Assembly (NCBI RefSeq): GCF_001950325.1
Contig: NZ_BDJL01000038.1
Location: 61,972 to 125,971 of the forward strand
DNA from: Carboxydothermus islandicus
Lineage (GTDB): Bacteria; Bacillota; Z-2901; Carboxydothermales; Carboxydothermaceae
DNA length: 64,000 bases
Reading direction: 5' to 3'
The position numbers and the translations under genes were made by a program. Below are positions 1 to 8,947 of this stretch, piece after piece; within the stretch, counting starts at the first letter, position 1, and every line of letters starts with the position of its first letter. The notes under the pieces are model-generated. The model was not told the origin of the DNA. It saw only the letters and a list, made by a program, of their open reading frames with translations, and did not search any database.

Positions 1-2406
1 CACCCGACGCCACTCTTCCGGCTTTACCGCCCGTTTCCAGGCCTCCAGATCAAAAAACTTCCCCAACGCTCTTTTTCTTGCCCTTTCAAAGATTAACAGT
101 TCTTTGTCATCCGCTTCCGGTACGGGCTTTTTCCCATCATAGGCAATATTGGCCACCAGCTTAAGGTAAAAGTCCTCGGCCCTGTCCAGGGAACTCCCAT
201 CCGGAAAAGCCCCGGCTCCCACCCCCGGCAACTTTAACTCCTTGGCCAGGTCAATAAAGAAATCTTCCATCTGCCGGGCTTCAGGATAAACCCGGGTTAC
301 CGGTTGTTGAATATGGGTTTCTTTCAGGGGGAAATTAGGATAGATAACTTCAAATCCCCAGCGTTCCAGGTAAGTTAAATCAGGTAAAATATAATCGGCA
401 TAAGCAGCTGTTTCACTGATAACCACATCGGATACCACCAAAAGGGGTATAGCTTTCTGATCTTTTAAAATCTCTCTGTGGGCCATCCCAACAGGCACCG
501 ACAATATGGGAGAGAACCGATGAATAAACAGGGCCTTGATAGGATAAGGATAACCTTCAGCAGCACTGGGTAAAGCCTCATGAATATTGTTAGCGGAATA
601 CTGGAACCAGGGACGCTTGGCCGGGTAACCATCCCGCTCAAAAAGTGTTGTCTTTTCATAAACAACCTTGTTCCGTACCAGCGGAATGCCCCAGGCTTTA
701 AATCCTTTCGGTACTTTTAACAGATCATACCTGCCCTCGAAAGGATTAAACTTCGCCCCGGTAGTCATACTGCCCCCTTTCCAGTCATAGTTACCGATCA
801 GGTGGTTAAGGCAGTTAATAGCCCGCAGATTATAGAAACCATTGGTATGCATTGCCGGGCCCCGGTAGGAGGTAATAGCCGCTTTTTTCCCATGAGAAGT
901 AAACTCCCGGGCCAGTTCGATAATCAGCTGCGGGTCGATTTCGCAAATCCTGGCATATTCCTCAATGGTGTACTCCATAACCCGCTCTTTAAACAGGGTA
1001 AACACCGACTTGACATGGATACCGTTAATGACCGTATCCACTTCCAATTGTCCTTCGGTAGCCTGGTCATGGGGTACAGGCTTGCCATTCTGGATTACCA
1101 CAAACTGTTCTTCCGTTCCAATCCCGAGATCACTGGCCCTTAGCTTTGGCTTTCCTTTTGCGGTCAAATTGACCAAATAAGTTGCATCGGACCAGGTCGG
1201 TTCCCCGTCAGCTTTTGCTGCCTCCTTGTTGGGATTGGTTAAATATCTTAAGTCATAACGCTCGTTTTCTATAATCCAGCGGGCCATACCCAGAGCTAAA
1301 GCCGCGTCGGTTCCCGGTTTAATCGGTACCCAGATATGAGCCTTTTCAGCAATCCGGCTCAATCTTGGGTCCACCACCGCCAGCTTCATCCCTCTTTTGA
1401 GAGCATTCATAATTTTGGGCGCAAGCCAGGTAGGTCCTTTGTTGGCCACCAGCGGGTCCGTTCCCCAGACAATAAGAAACTCAGCATTATCCACATCGGC
1501 GTACATTCGCTTTTTCGGTTTTTCTGAATTAAACGATTGCACATTCCCGATTACACCGCTGACACCACAAACACCAGCATGGTCAAGACTGTTAATGCTG
1601 CCAAGGGTCTGGCTCCAGAATCGTTCTTTGAAAAAATCCCGCCGGTCACCAAAAAAGCCTACAATTTGATTAGCCTTGGGTCCCAGATCCGGATGTTTAG
1701 TGTCGATAAGCACATCTTTATACTTTGCATCAAATTCTTCCTGGGACATCTCTCCTTTTTTCACCTTTTCCCAATCGGCCATTACCTCCTCTTCGGAAAC
1801 AAAGGCCCAGATGCTCTTTAGCCCTGGAGTTCCCAGATCGGGGCTGCCATAGACAATTTCCTTTAACGCTTGCTCCCAGCTAATACTTTGCCATTGCCCG
1901 CTTCCCCTGGGACCAACCCTTTTCAGAGGCGTTTGCACTCGCAAAGCATCATAAGCAGTTTGGATGCCGGCCTGGCCTTTAAGACAGGTCCGTCCACCCC
2001 TAAAACCTCGTCCCTCCTTGGCTATATCACCGCTACCTTTAGCTGCTTCATCCACAGGAGTCTTGTACGGAATCTGTCCAAAAGGTTGCATATTAAGGGG
2101 ACTATAAGGATTGCCGGCTATCTTTCTAATATAAGAAGTAGGACCGTTTCCTTTAGCAGGGGTGATTACCGCTTTTATTGTACAATGGGTATTACACTGT
2201 TCACAGGTGGTATAGATAACATCTTCGGCACCGTAGTCTAAGGTTTCTTTACCCGTCCCGTGAGGATCATCTAAAAACCAGGATTCAACCGCTGACTGTT
2301 CCGACCCTAAAGCTGCAGTTGCCATTAAACCTACCCCCGTCAGAACAGCGCTGGTTTTAAGAAAACTTCTTCGGCTGATTTTAGCCGGCTTCTTTTGTTG
2401 ATCCAT
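1..2406 (-). CDS. Tat-exported molybdopterin oxidoreductase (terminal reductase catalytic subunit), 3' end outside window
   Basis: Catalytic subunit of a periplasm-facing complex iron-sulfur molybdoenzyme; 802 residues are visible and the stop lies beyond the left edge. The N-terminus has a twin-arginine signal (SRRSFLK, Arg12-Arg13) and a hydrophobic stretch. A [4Fe-4S] motif uses Cys68, Cys71, Cys75 and, after an unusually long 65-residue gap, Cys141. Cys280 in HAGVCGVSG fits the molybdenum ligand. The C-terminal dinucleotide-binding domain is still to come, so the whole protein is near 1000 residues, nearer the TtrA/SrdA type than short PsrA/PhsA enzymes. It is the third gene after the FeS and NrfD genes. 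The acceptor (tetrathionate, selenate, polysulfide or other) cannot be told from sequence. Confidence 0.9.
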   Translation of the reverse strand, partial: MDQQKKPAKISRRSFLKTSAVLTGVGLMATAALGSEQSAVESWFLDDPHGTGKETLDYGAEDVIYTTCEQCNTHCTIKAVITPAKGNGPTSYIRKIAGNPYSPLNMQPFGQIPYKTPVDEAAKGSGDIAKEGRGFRGGRTCLKGQAGIQTAYDALRVQTPLKRVGPRGSGQWQSISWEQALKEIVYGSPDLGTPGLKSIWAFVSEEEVMADWEKVKKGEMSQEEFDAKYKDVLIDTKHPDLGPKANQIVGFFGDRRDFFKERFWSQTLGSINSLDHAGVCGVSGVIGNVQSFNSEKPKKRMYADVDNAEFLIVWGTDPLVANKGPTWLAPKIMNALKRGMKLAVVDPRLSRIAEKAHIWVPIKPGTDAALALGMARWIIENERYDLRYLTNPNKEAAKADGEPTWSDATYLVNLTAKGKPKLRASDLGIGTEEQFVVIQNGKPVPHDQATEGQLEVDTVINGIHVKSVFTLFKERVMEYTIEEYARICEIDPQLIIELAREFTSHGKKAAITSYRGPAMHTNGFYNLRAINCLNHLIGNYDWKGGSMTTGAKFNPFEGRYDLLKVPKGFKAWGIPLVRNKVVYEKTTLFERDGYPAKRPWFQYSANNIHEALPSAAEGYPYPIKALFIHRFSPILSVPVGMAHREILKDQKAIPLLVVSDVVISETAAYADYILPDLTYLERWGFEVIYPNFPLKETHIQQPVTRVYPEARQMEDFFIDLAKELKLPGVGAGAFPDGSSLDRAEDFYLKLVANIAYDGKKPVPEADDKELLIFERARKRALGKFFDLEAWKRAVKPEEWRRV

Positions 2407-2407
2407 A

Positions 2408-3649
2408 TTATTTTCCCTCCCTTAATTCTTCAACAGTATCTATTGGTAATGCTTTAATGGCTACCGTATATAAAAACAGGCCAAAAGCCACTATTCCTAA
2501 ACTACTAAGCCATTCAACCGGAGAAGGATAATAATAACCCCAGGGTAACCCCTGTAACACCGGTACAATTAAAGGGGGTACCACAATGTTAAACCGTACG
2601 CCTAAAATGCCTATTACTACCAAAATAGCCGCCAAGGTAATAGCATTTACCGATTCCTTCAGCCTGGGGTTAAAGAAAATAAACAACGGAACAACTACTC
2701 CCAAAAATATTTGTATCCCCCAGAATAACCAGGAAAACGGGCCTTGAAAAATAGTTTCGATGGTAGCCAGTTCCGTATCTTGTAGCCCATAGGCTCCAAC
2801 AAAAAATTCAAAGAATTCCATACCCGCTTCTATAAGGAGAAAAAAGGCTAAGAGTCCGGCCAGGGATTTAACCATTTCCTTATCAACCTCACGTCCCATC
2901 AACTTGGTCCGGATCACATAAAACACCAGTAAGAGAGCGATACTCGCGACCAGAGCAGATACAACTAAGATTACCGGGAGAAGTCCGCTATTCCAGAAGG
3001 GCCGGGCTTTAACCCCTGCAAAAAGCATACCTTCCCCCCCTAAAACTCCGAAAATAGCAATGGGAATTCCAATTGAGCCTAAAATTTTCAACCATTTGTG
3101 GTCACGTTTTTTGGACTCTTCGCTTAGGTCGGTACTGCCAAAAGTAAGGAAGCGGGCCAGAGCTGCTTGCCACCCTGTTCCTTTAGCAACCCGAATTAAA
3201 TCCTGTCGCATGGATAAATAGAGTTCAGCAATTAATAAGCCAATATAAATTACATAAAAACGAACTTCCCAGGCCAGCATGCTGGTAAAATTCCAGTAAC
3301 GGAAGGTATGCCAGAAGCGTTCCATCCTTCCCAGATCCAATAAGATAAAACACAAGGCCACAACCATACTAATAATGGACACCAGCAAGGCATCCCGTCC
3401 AATTTTCTCATAGTGTTCTATTTTAAAAACGTAAAACATAGTAGACAGGAGAAAAGTGCCGACGCTTAAACCCACAAAAAAGATATAAAAGGCTACCCAG
3501 GCCCCCCAGGTCGTCTCACTGGTCAAATTAGTAGCGACCAATCCGACCCGAATTCGTTCGATAATCGCCCAGCCACCGAGTGCCATTAATAAGACGAGTA
3601 CCCCATACCAGGCTTTAGTCAATCGTTCGCTGTTTTTCACCGCACTCAC
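2408..3649 (-). CDS. NrfD/PsrC-family membrane anchor subunit
   Basis: Polytopic membrane protein of 413 residues with about ten hydrophobic segments, matching the NrfD/PsrC family that links the quinone pool to a molybdoenzyme/FeS pair. It contains no cofactor-binding cysteine motifs, as expected. Its stop lies one base before the catalytic subunit start, and that start's GAGGGA ribosome site is inside this gene's tail, so the two are translationally coupled. Expected role: menaquinol oxidation feeding electrons through the FeS subunit to the exported catalytic subunit. Family assignment is firm; exact substrate is not. Confidence 0.88.
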   Translation of the reverse strand: MSAVKNSERLTKAWYGVLVLLMALGGWAIIERIRVGLVATNLTSETTWGAWVAFYIFFVGLSVGTFLLSTMFYVFKIEHYEKIGRDALLVSIISMVVALCFILLDLGRMERFWHTFRYWNFTSMLAWEVRFYVIYIGLLIAELYLSMRQDLIRVAKGTGWQAALARFLTFGSTDLSEESKKRDHKWLKILGSIGIPIAIFGVLGGEGMLFAGVKARPFWNSGLLPVILVVSALVASIALLLVFYVIRTKLMGREVDKEMVKSLAGLLAFFLLIEAGMEFFEFFVGAYGLQDTELATIETIFQGPFSWLFWGIQIFLGVVVPLFIFFNPRLKESVNAITLAAILVVIGILGVRFNIVVPPLIVPVLQGLPWGYYYPSPVEWLSSLGIVAFGLFLYTVAIKALPIDTVEELREGK

Positions 3650-3672
3650 ATCCTCCTCTTAATCGTTTACAA

Positions 3673-4314
3673 TTATTTCAGGTAGATGACTCTGGGTTTA
3701 GTCCCCATCTCTTCTTTAAGAACAAAAGCCCTTGGGCTTGCTGCCAATTTAGAGACCACACTTTCCGGATCGTTAAGATCGCCAAAATAGCGGGCATCTC
3801 CCGGACAAACCTCAACACAGGCCGGTTCTTCTCCGCGCAACAACCGGTGATAGCAGAACGTGCATTTGCGAACATTCCCTATTGGAGATTTACCCTTCTC
3901 CCGTTTGCCCCGGTCGACACCGTATTCCGGAGCCTGCACCTCATTACATCCAACCATCTCCTGGCTGTAATCCAATCCAAAGTCAAAATACCTGGCTCCA
4001 TAAGGGCAACTTATAATACAATAGCGGCAACCGATACAGCGGTCATAGTCAATAGCGGTTATCCCGTTTTCCATTTTATAAGTCGCTTTTACCGGGCAAA
4101 CCTGAACACAGGGAGGCCGGTCACACTGCATACAGGGTCTGGGCACATGAACCCTGGTAACACTGGGAAAAGTTCCCCTCTCCTCCGTAATTACGATATT
4201 GTAAGTCACTCCCGGCGGAGTCCGGTTCTCTGCTTTACAGGCCACCGTACAAGCATCACAACCAATACATTTTTGCAAATCAATTACCATTGCCCATTTT
4301 TTATCAGCGCTCAC
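3673..4314 (-). CDS. Four-cluster ferredoxin-like electron-transfer subunit
   Basis: 213-residue DMSO reductase B-type subunit. Cysteine motifs for four [4Fe-4S] clusters are visible: [11 protein letters not shown] near the start, [26 protein letters not shown] and CTFCYHRL followed by CVEVCP. It relays electrons from the NrfD anchor to the molybdoenzyme. First gene of the reductase operon, 340 bases downstream of the regulator gene and with its own sigma-54-type promoter. It has no Tat signal of its own, so it presumably travels with the catalytic subunit. Confidence 0.92.
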   Translation of the reverse strand: MSADKKWAMVIDLQKCIGCDACTVACKAENRTPPGVTYNIVITEERGTFPSVTRVHVPRPCMQCDRPPCVQVCPVKATYKMENGITAIDYDRCIGCRYCIISCPYGARYFDFGLDYSQEMVGCNEVQAPEYGVDRGKREKGKSPIGNVRKCTFCYHRLLRGEEPACVEVCPGDARYFGDLNDPESVVSKLAASPRAFVLKEEMGTKPRVIYLK

Positions 4315-4555
4315 TGCTTATTCCCCTTTCCAATCACAAAGTAAGCTGTTACTGTTAAAACCAAGCGTTCCAGTCTTACGAATCCCCCAAAAACTTACTT
4401 CAATGTTAGTTTTAACCGCAGTCCGGAACTGATAAACTTTAACACTCTTTTCACAAACCTTAGCAGTAATCCACACCACTAAATATTTTTGAACCTAAAC
4501 GGTAAATTCCATTTTATAACTCCCCGGAGAGTTTATTTTTTCGTTTATTAGAAAA

Positions 4556-4570
4556 GCAAATATCATGCCA
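4556..4570 (-). promoter_or_regulatory. Sigma-54 (-24/-12) promoter of the reductase operon
   Basis: Read on the minus strand the site is TGGCATGATATTTGC, with GG and GC exactly ten bases apart as in the sigma-54 consensus TGGCAC-N5-TTGC. It lies about 240 bases upstream of the FeS subunit gene. The adjacent regulator gene encodes an activator carrying the GAFTGA sigma-54 contact loop, which makes the match far more credible than the motif alone. Confidence 0.8.
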
Positions 4571-4604
4571 GCACCAAAAAGCTTTAAAAACTGGACAATA
4601 ATAA

Positions 4605-4651
4605 AAAACCCCCTGACATTTTGTCATACTATCGTGTCAAAATGTCAGGGG
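4605..4651 (-). terminator. Terminator after the response-regulator gene, with TGTCA repeats
   Basis: Perfect 14-base arms (CCCCTGACATTTTG and its complement) at 4610-4623 and 4638-4651, followed on the minus strand by a T run. It starts 12 bases after the activator stop codon. The arm and loop contain several TGTCA/TGACA half-sites, and the element lies about 65-100 bases upstream of the expected sigma-54 transcription start, where an activator would bind, so it may do two jobs. Confidence 0.8.
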
Positions 4652-4662
4652 TACAGTTTAAG

Positions 4663-5994
4663 TTATTTCTTTAATTGATATTCCTCAATTTTACGATAAA
4701 GATTGCGAACGCTAATTCCCAGCAGTTCGGCAGCTTTGGTTTTATTCCATTGAACCGCCTCCAAAACCTGTTTGATATATCTTTTTTCCATTTCTTCCAG
4801 AGTATAAATCTTTTTCGGTTCCTCTTCACGGGGAAGACAGCCAAAAAGGTCTTCCTTTTGAATTTTATTCCCGGTACTGAGTAGCAGCCCCCGTTCCAGG
4901 ATATTGAAAAGTTCCCGGACATTCCCGGGATAATCATAACTCATGAGAGCCTTCATGGCCTCCGGAGTAAGTTCCTTTTTTACTCCGTTACCCACCTTTT
5001 GCAAAAAATACTCTACTAATAAGGGTATATCTTCTTTCCGTTCCCGCAGAGGGGGAACCCGAATCTTGATGACATTCAGCCGGTAATATAGATCTTCCCG
5101 GAAATTACCTTTAGCTACTTCTTCTTCCAGATTTCGGTTGGTAGCCGCTATTACCCTGACATCCACTTTGCGTAAACGGACATCGCCGACTCTCCGAAAC
5201 TCACCGGTTTCCAAAAATCTTAACAGTTTTACCTGTAGTCCCAGTTCCATTTCACCGATCTCATCCAAAAATAGAGTCCCGCGGTGAGCGCTTTCAATTA
5301 AACCCATTTTTGTGGTTAAGGCTCCGGTAAAAGCTCCTTTTTCATAACCGAAGAGCTCGCTTTCCAGAAGTTGGGCCGGTAAGGCTCCGGAGTTGATAGC
5401 AACCAATGGTTGCTGAGCTCTATTGCTCCACTGGTGAATTGCATTGACAATTAATTCCTTACCGGTACCGCTTTCTCCTTCAATCAGCACCGGTGAGTCG
5501 GAAGCCGCCACCTTTTTCGCTAACTCCAGCACCCTGGTAATAGCCTGACTTTTACCAACAATTATTTTGGAACTTCTATCCCTGCGCAAAACTTCTTTCA
5601 TTCCCAAATTTTCTTCCAGTAACTGCCTTTTCTCATATGCTTTTTGCAGGGTAATCTCCAGCTCTGCCAGATTACAGGGCTTGGTTAAATAATCATAAGC
5701 CCCAAGCTTCATCGCTCCAATGGCAGATTCTATGGTACCGTGCCCGGTAAGGATAATCACCTGAAGATTTTCATCTAATTGCCTGGCCCGTTGCAGCAGT
5801 TCTATTCCATCCATTCCCGGCATTTTAATATCAAAAATTGCTAAATGAAAAGTTTCTTCCTTTAAAAATTGGAGTGCCTCTTCACCGGTTCCCGCTCCCT
5901 TAACTTCATAGCCTTTCCGGTTTAATCGTTGAATAAGCAAATCCCGAAAATTTTCCTCATCATCAACTACCAGAACTTTAATTGTTTCCTTCAT
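4663..5994 (-). CDS. NtrC-family sigma-54-dependent response regulator
   Basis: 443 residues from the ATG preceded by GAAGGTGAG; an ATG nine bases upstream lacks such a site. Order: receiver domain with Asp11/Asp12 and phosphoacceptor Asp55 (IFDIKMPG), AAA+ domain with Walker A GESGTGKE, the GAFTGA loop and Walker B LFLDEIGE, then a Fis-type helix-turn-helix (NKTKAAELLGISVRNLYRK). Overlaps the end of the kinase gene, so kinase and regulator are coupled. Likely activates the reductase operon from the nearby -24/-12 promoter. Resembles TtrR/AioR-type control in architecture, not necessarily in ligand. Confidence 0.95.
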   Translation of the reverse strand: MKETIKVLVVDDEENFRDLLIQRLNRKGYEVKGAGTGEEALQFLKEETFHLAIFDIKMPGMDGIELLQRARQLDENLQVIILTGHGTIESAIGAMKLGAYDYLTKPCNLAELEITLQKAYEKRQLLEENLGMKEVLRRDRSSKIIVGKSQAITRVLELAKKVAASDSPVLIEGESGTGKELIVNAIHQWSNRAQQPLVAINSGALPAQLLESELFGYEKGAFTGALTTKMGLIESAHRGTLFLDEIGEMELGLQVKLLRFLETGEFRRVGDVRLRKVDVRVIAATNRNLEEEVAKGNFREDLYYRLNVIKIRVPPLRERKEDIPLLVEYFLQKVGNGVKKELTPEAMKALMSYDYPGNVRELFNILERGLLLSTGNKIQKEDLFGCLPREEEPKKIYTLEEMEKRYIKQVLEAVQWNKTKAAELLGISVRNLYRKIEEYQLKK

Positions 5995-7807
5995 CTTTCT
6001 CACCTTCTTTCCGCTCTAACGGTAAAATAATAGTTACCGTTGTTCCCTTACCTAACCGGCTGCTAATTTGAATATCCCCTTTCATTTCTTTAATAATACC
6101 GTAACAAATCGATAGTCCAAGTCCGGTACCTTTACCCAACGGTTTTGTAGTATAGAAAGGATCAAAAACTTTCTTCAGCTCCTCCTGGGCAATGCCTGTT
6201 CCGGTGTCAATTATTTTAATTACTAAATCTTTTTCTCTTTTTTCAGTAACCAGTTTAAGCCGACCTCCCGTTGTTTCCATAGCATCCAGAGCATTACCGA
6301 TAATATTGAGCAAAACCTGTTGTAGCTGGGAAAGGTCCCCTTTAACCACAGGCAAATCTACATTAAATTCTTTCTCAACCTGGATGCCGAGTTGTTTAAT
6401 CCGGTGATTAACCAGGGCTAAAGTATCTTCCAGCAATTCGTTAAGATTTATATCAACCATATGACCGGCAGGTTGTCTGGCAAAATTCAACAAACTTCCG
6501 GTAATTTTTTTGCACCTTTCGATCTGTTTACAGATTACCTGTAAGTATCTCGCCAATTCCCCGGAGCTGTGAAGCTCCTTTACATCTTCTTCACTAATCC
6601 GCTCTAACAGGTCCTCAGCATAAGCCGAAACAGTAGCTAAGGGATTATTAATTTCATGGGCTATTCCAGCAGCCAGTAGACCTAAAGCTGCCATTTTTTC
6701 CGTTTGAATAAGCTCTGCAGATTTTTGCTTTATCTGTTGCGTCATAAAGTTAAAAGCATCTACCAATTGACCGATTTCATCATTGGTAGTTTTAGGCAAG
6801 ACCAAGTTCAATTCGCCGGCAGCCACTCGTTTGGCCCCTTGTTCCAAGACTTCTATAGGTTTGGTAAACCGCAAAGCAAAAAGAATACTGATTATGACAA
6901 CCAAAACTACCACTAAAATAGTTACTATTAGAAACTTGATTTTCAAGGCAGTAACAGGCTGATAAGCCTCACGGACCGGTATTTCCACTACTGTTGCCCA
7001 GCCTAATTGTTTAATGGGAGCATAAACCCCCAATACTTCCTCGCCGGTAAAGGATACATATCTTAAAGGTAATCTGCCTCCATTCTCTTTCCCCTCCATA
7101 AAACGGCGGACAGCAAGGCTGGAGCTTACCGGCGTTTGTTTTAAAACCTGACTGAAATCTTCATGGGCAACTAATTTACCCTCTCTATTAACTACAAAAA
7201 TGTCGCCTTTTTGGTTACCGTACTTGGCCAGGACGGTATTCATAATAGCTCTTAAATTAACTTGAACATAAAAACCACCTTTAACTTCCCGGGTCAGCAA
7301 ATTTTTAACAGGGATAATTAAACTGACCATAGTACGCTGGTCAGAAGTCTGATAGCTTTTGACCATCCCTTCTTTGCTTAAGAGTTCCGGGTCCACTTGG
7401 GACAGTTTTTGGGTAGTAATTACTTCCCGTTTGGATACCCGGGCAACCTCTCTTCCCCAGGCATCCAATAGACTAATATCTTCAACGGCCGGTATATCCC
7501 GTAAAAAGATATAAAGGAATTTTTCCTGGCTTTCCCGATCCTGCTGCAAAAGCGCTTCCCCGAAAACATTACCGGCAGCGGAAATTTTATCTTCTATTCC
7601 GGAAATTACCTGACCGATGTCTATAGCTATCCCCTTTACCAGATCAGTGTTCCGTTGCTGGATGGATACCAGCATATCCTGTTCGGCGGCCCGGACATTG
7701 AGATACCCCAGGGAAGCCAGAGGAACAATAGACATTATAATACCAAAAGCTAAAACCTTTACTTTTATTCGATTCCAGATATTCATCCCTAATCGCCTCA
7801 ATCTCAT
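5978..7807 (-). CDS. Membrane sensor histidine kinase (dCache-HAMP-HisKA-HATPase)
   Basis: 609 residues. First membrane segment about 15-37, extracytoplasmic dCache-like sensor 40-285, second segment 290-313, HAMP 314-365, HisKA with His384 in GIAHEINNPL, and a complete ATPase (N box NIIGNALDAM, DTGTGI, FDPFYTTK, GTGLGLS). The start overlaps the stop of the upstream lipoprotein gene as ATGA; an alternative ATG lies 21 bases in. Placed between a periplasmic binding lipoprotein and a sigma-54 activator, it most likely relays the presence of an electron acceptor. Confidence 0.93.
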   Translation of the reverse strand: MRLRRLGMNIWNRIKVKVLAFGIIMSIVPLASLGYLNVRAAEQDMLVSIQQRNTDLVKGIAIDIGQVISGIEDKISAAGNVFGEALLQQDRESQEKFLYIFLRDIPAVEDISLLDAWGREVARVSKREVITTQKLSQVDPELLSKEGMVKSYQTSDQRTMVSLIIPVKNLLTREVKGGFYVQVNLRAIMNTVLAKYGNQKGDIFVVNREGKLVAHEDFSQVLKQTPVSSSLAVRRFMEGKENGGRLPLRYVSFTGEEVLGVYAPIKQLGWATVVEIPVREAYQPVTALKIKFLIVTILVVVLVVIISILFALRFTKPIEVLEQGAKRVAAGELNLVLPKTTNDEIGQLVDAFNFMTQQIKQKSAELIQTEKMAALGLLAAGIAHEINNPLATVSAYAEDLLERISEEDVKELHSSGELARYLQVICKQIERCKKITGSLLNFARQPAGHMVDINLNELLEDTLALVNHRIKQLGIQVEKEFNVDLPVVKGDLSQLQQVLLNIIGNALDAMETTGGRLKLVTEKREKDLVIKIIDTGTGIAQEELKKVFDPFYTTKPLGKGTGLGLSICYGIIKEMKGDIQISSRLGKGTTVTIILPLERKEGEKDEGNN

Positions 7808-8793
7808 TTAATAATCGTTTTGGCAAAATTCAATCCGGTTTCGTTAAGCTTAAGTCCCAACTTCTTTGCTGTACGCAGATTTACCACCAATTCCAGATTA
7901 TCCGGTGTTTCTACAGGAATCTGCTCCGGCTGTTGGCCATGCAAAACTTTGGCTACGATCCTGGCCCCCTGGTACCCCTGGTTGTACATGGAAACTCCAT
8001 AAGCTGCAAAATAACCCCGGTCCGCCTCCTGTTCAAAGATACCCATAACTGGAATCTTATTTTGCAGAGAAAGGGTTAATAAATCCTGTGTTAAAGTTTC
8101 CAGCAAAAAACTGGACAAAGGGAGAATAGCATCAAATCCCTGAAGAGATTGACGGTTCAGTTTTGCTTTTAATTCTGCCCGTGAACTTACCTCGATAGTT
8201 TTAATCTCTATCCCTAAATCTTTGGCCGTCTCTCGAACAATTTTCAAACTGGCATAACCGGGAGGTACCTTGGGGTCATAGAGAACTATAACCTTATTCA
8301 CCGCCGGCAGCAACTTCTTTAACAACTCCAACCTTTTTCCGGCCAATTCCCCGTGATAATTATCTACACCGGTAATTTGTCCCCCCGGCTTAATAAAGCT
8401 TTTTACCAGACCGCGTTCTACAGAAGAAGCAACTCCAATAAATACAATAGGGATATTCTGCTCCCGGACTACCGTTTTTAAAACATCCGCTTCCACACCC
8501 CCTGCTGCAACCAGCACATCCGGTTTCTCATGGACTAACTTCTGAGCCAAAGGCAGTAGCTGTTCCCGCTCACCTTCGGCATTTAAAATAACATAGGTAA
8601 CATCTTTTCCTTCGGTAAACCCCAGTTCGGCCAAACCTTGTTTTAAGCCAATAATTTTTTCTTCCCGATCTCTGCTGGCTGCCAGGATACCTACAGTCCG
8701 CTGAGTTTTTCCGGTTGTTACCCCGATTTGACAACCAGCAAAAAAAATTAACCCGGTTACTATTGATAATAGTAAGGTAATTTTTTTCACCAT
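7804..8793 (-). CDS. ABC-type substrate-binding lipoprotein (ABC_sub_bind family), likely sensor accessory
   Basis: 329 residues from the ATG preceded by AAGAGGTG; a longer reading upstream to 8892 gives a poor N-terminus. The start gives MVKKITLLLSIVTGLIFFAGC, a lipoprotein signal with lipobox FAGC. The body matches the PF04392 periplasmic binding fold (GILAASRDREEKIIGLKQGLAELGF at the start of the fold). No permease or ATPase is nearby; the next genes are a kinase and regulator, as in TorT- or AioX-type three-component systems. Inferred role: capture the inducing ligand and present it to the kinase. Confidence 0.85.
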   Translation of the reverse strand: MVKKITLLLSIVTGLIFFAGCQIGVTTGKTQRTVGILAASRDREEKIIGLKQGLAELGFTEGKDVTYVILNAEGEREQLLPLAQKLVHEKPDVLVAAGGVEADVLKTVVREQNIPIVFIGVASSVERGLVKSFIKPGGQITGVDNYHGELAGKRLELLKKLLPAVNKVIVLYDPKVPPGYASLKIVRETAKDLGIEIKTIEVSSRAELKAKLNRQSLQGFDAILPLSSFLLETLTQDLLTLSLQNKIPVMGIFEQEADRGYFAAYGVSMYNQGYQGARIVAKVLHGQQPEQIPVETPDNLELVVNLRTAKKLGLKLNETGLNFAKTIIK

Positions 8794-8924
8794 ACCAAAA
8801 AACACCTCTTTAATAATAACGGCTTTTGACTTTATAATAGCATAGATACCGTAAAAGCAAAAAAGGGCCGTTTTAAAAGTACTTTCGACCATAAGAACAA
8901 AACCCTTAGCACCTAAGAAAAAAA

Positions 8925-8947
8925 GGCTCCTGGTTAATCCAGGAGCC
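8925..8947 (-). terminator. Terminator abutting the diguanylate cyclase stop codon
   Basis: Nine-base GC-rich arms (GGCTCCTGG and complement), five-base loop, T run on the minus strand. The stem begins immediately after the TGA of the GGDEF gene, leaving no 3' untranslated spacer. Confidence 0.85.

Noticed and set aside
802..2241. Several plus-strand open frames
   Set aside because: They lie opposite the molybdoenzyme gene, which has a continuous frame with Tat signal, cluster cysteines and Mo ligand.
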